NCBI GenBank assembly: GCA_024693415.1 | Contig: JAILKX010000003.1 | Span: 1 to 12,780 of the forward strand | Origin: Bacilli bacterium | Lineage (GTDB): Bacteria; Bacillota_I; Bacilli_A; RFN20; CAG-826 | Direction: 5' to 3' | DNA: 12,780 bases | Shown here: positions 12,276-12,780 of the stretch, one piece after another | Layout of the letters: every line of letters starts with the position of its first letter | Numbering within the stretch: position 1 is the first letter of the stretch | Notes under the pieces: generated by a model | Seen by the model: only the letters and a program-made list of their open reading frames with translations | The model's database searches: none | Told to the model about the DNA's origin: nothing | Position numbers and translations under genes: made by a program

Positions 12276-12473
12276 CTATTGTAAAACATCTGTATATTTT
12301 ATGCAACAATAATGCTGACGTCCGCGAAAGGATTGGATCACCGGAACCTGAGATGCGCCGAAAAGCCTCGCCATATCATCCTTTGTAAGCCAAACCGCAT
12401 CTTCGTTAGGAGAAACATTCACATCAAATCCTAGGCTTCTCAAATATTTAATAAAAAACACCGCCGCCATCAT
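12276..12473 (-). pseudogene. Possible remnant of a RhuM-type gene
   Basis: A 65-codon frame encodes AVWLTKDDMARLFGAS (about 26-41), similar to the VWLTQ-x-QMAELFG segment at the start of RhuM-family proteins. These are widespread accessory proteins of unknown biochemical function, often near mobile or toxin-antitoxin loci. The sequence after this motif does not continue as RhuM, and intact members exceed 300 residues, so this is at most a fragment. Its end overlaps the promoter of the AbrB-type operon. The surrounding DNA is AT-richer than the rest of the window, consistent with horizontally acquired material. The match rests on one short motif, so the call is tentative. Confidence 0.35.
12278..12306 (-). 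promoter_or_regulatory. SigA-type promoter of the AbrB/ABC transporter operon
   Basis: TTGCAT (12306-12301) and TACAAT (12283-12278) are separated by 17 nt on the minus strand. The expected start is near 12271, about 23 nt before the ATG. Confidence 0.7.
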
Positions 12474-12513
12474 CGATGGTGGATTTCCAAAAATTTATGA
12501 CGAAACGCGAAAG

Positions 12514-12780
12514 TTAGCTGACCCACGTGCATGTGAGGCTTCCAAGCCTAAACGTCGCATCACGCACATTATGATGGCACTTAATAAATAGATAATTATA
12601 TACATGATTGCCGCTCATTTCCGAATAAGTCCACCAAACCTCATCTCTTTGACCGGCTGTGACAAGGCGGGAAGACGACCATCTGGCTTTGTCATAAAAG
12701 GCAGGGAGTGCAGGATGATAATGATCTACTTCCCATAATATATCGATGGCATTTTCATCCTCGTTGTCGCTGAGATAATA
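12514..12780 (-). CDS. C-terminal end of an unrecognised protein (cut by window edge)
   Basis: On the minus strand a frame is open from the window edge to the TAA at 12516-12514, giving 88 residues without a start codon in view. The peptide is rich in aromatic residues (for example DILWEVDHYHPALPAFYDKA, EVWWTYSEMSGNHVYNYLF) and ends LTCTWVS. The composition looks like a folded protein and no stop occurs over 88 codons in AT-richer DNA, which supports real coding. I do not recognise the family. It lies upstream of the RhuM-like remnant on the same strand, and both belong to an AT-richer, probably accessory, stretch. A fragment of a decayed gene is also possible. Confidence 0.5.
   Translation of the reverse strand, partial: YYLSDNEDENAIDILWEVDHYHPALPAFYDKARWSSSRLVTAGQRDEVWWTYSEMSGNHVYNYLFIKCHHNVRDATFRLGSLTCTWVS

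Noticed and set aside
1..12780. CRISPR arrays, tRNA or rRNA genes, complete insertion sequences
   Set aside because: No regularly spaced repeats, cloverleaf-like or rRNA sequence, and no transposase gene was seen in any frame. The three 28-bp copies are about 2 kb apart, not array-like.

Overview
The window looks like chromosomal DNA from an anaerobic or microaerophilic Bacillota (Firmicutes) species with a fairly GC-rich genome. The evidence is indirect. There are Gram-positive style Shine-Dalgarno sites and SigA-type promoters, a Mollicutes/Bacilli-type diacylglycerol glycosyltransferase, lipoprotein signal peptides, and many oxygen-defence proteins typical of strict anaerobes (rubrerythrin, rubredoxin domains, a bacterioferritin-like protein). 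I cannot name the genus. Almost all genes lie on the minus strand; only the flavodoxin-like and NifX-like genes are on the plus strand.

Layout. Bases 1-2950 hold a truncated GT2 glycosyltransferase, a rubrerythrin, and a two-gene lipid unit (GT4 glycolipid glycosyltransferase followed by a PlsC-like acyltransferase, overlapping by 11 nt). Bases 3060-5240 hold a large surface lipoprotein with a BIG2 domain and a Cthe_2159-type carbohydrate-binding beta-helix. Bases 5300-7290 hold a flavodoxin-like gene, a DUF1295 membrane protein convergent with it, and a NifX/NifB-type cluster-binding protein with a clear terminator. Bases 7348-7790 hold a remnant of an acyltransferase-3 type membrane protein. 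Bases 7822-9717 form a compact three-gene operon: a one-cysteine OhrR-like peroxide sensor, a metallo-beta-lactamase fused to rubredoxin, and a divergent bacterioferritin-like protein. It is driven by a promoter that contains a perfect 18-bp palindrome. Bases 9820-10484 hold a GNAT acetyltransferase behind a leader with a possible 21-residue upstream ORF. Bases 10515-12306 hold an AbrB-type regulator, ABC ATPase and ABC-2 permease operon. Beyond 12276 the sequence becomes AT-richer and holds a RhuM-like remnant and the C-terminal end of an unrecognised protein.

The most unusual item is a 28-bp element found three times, always between genes and always in the same orientation (3012-3039, 5205-5232, 7306-7333). 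Its core is GGGGGRCGTGTATGCG. Known features in the window do not explain it. The second candidate is the self-contained OhrR-like / MBL-rubredoxin / bacterioferritin-like operon, which may be a peroxide-responsive redox module. Several promoters here place the start codon at or very near the predicted transcription start with no Shine-Dalgarno, which suggests leaderless translation of some genes.
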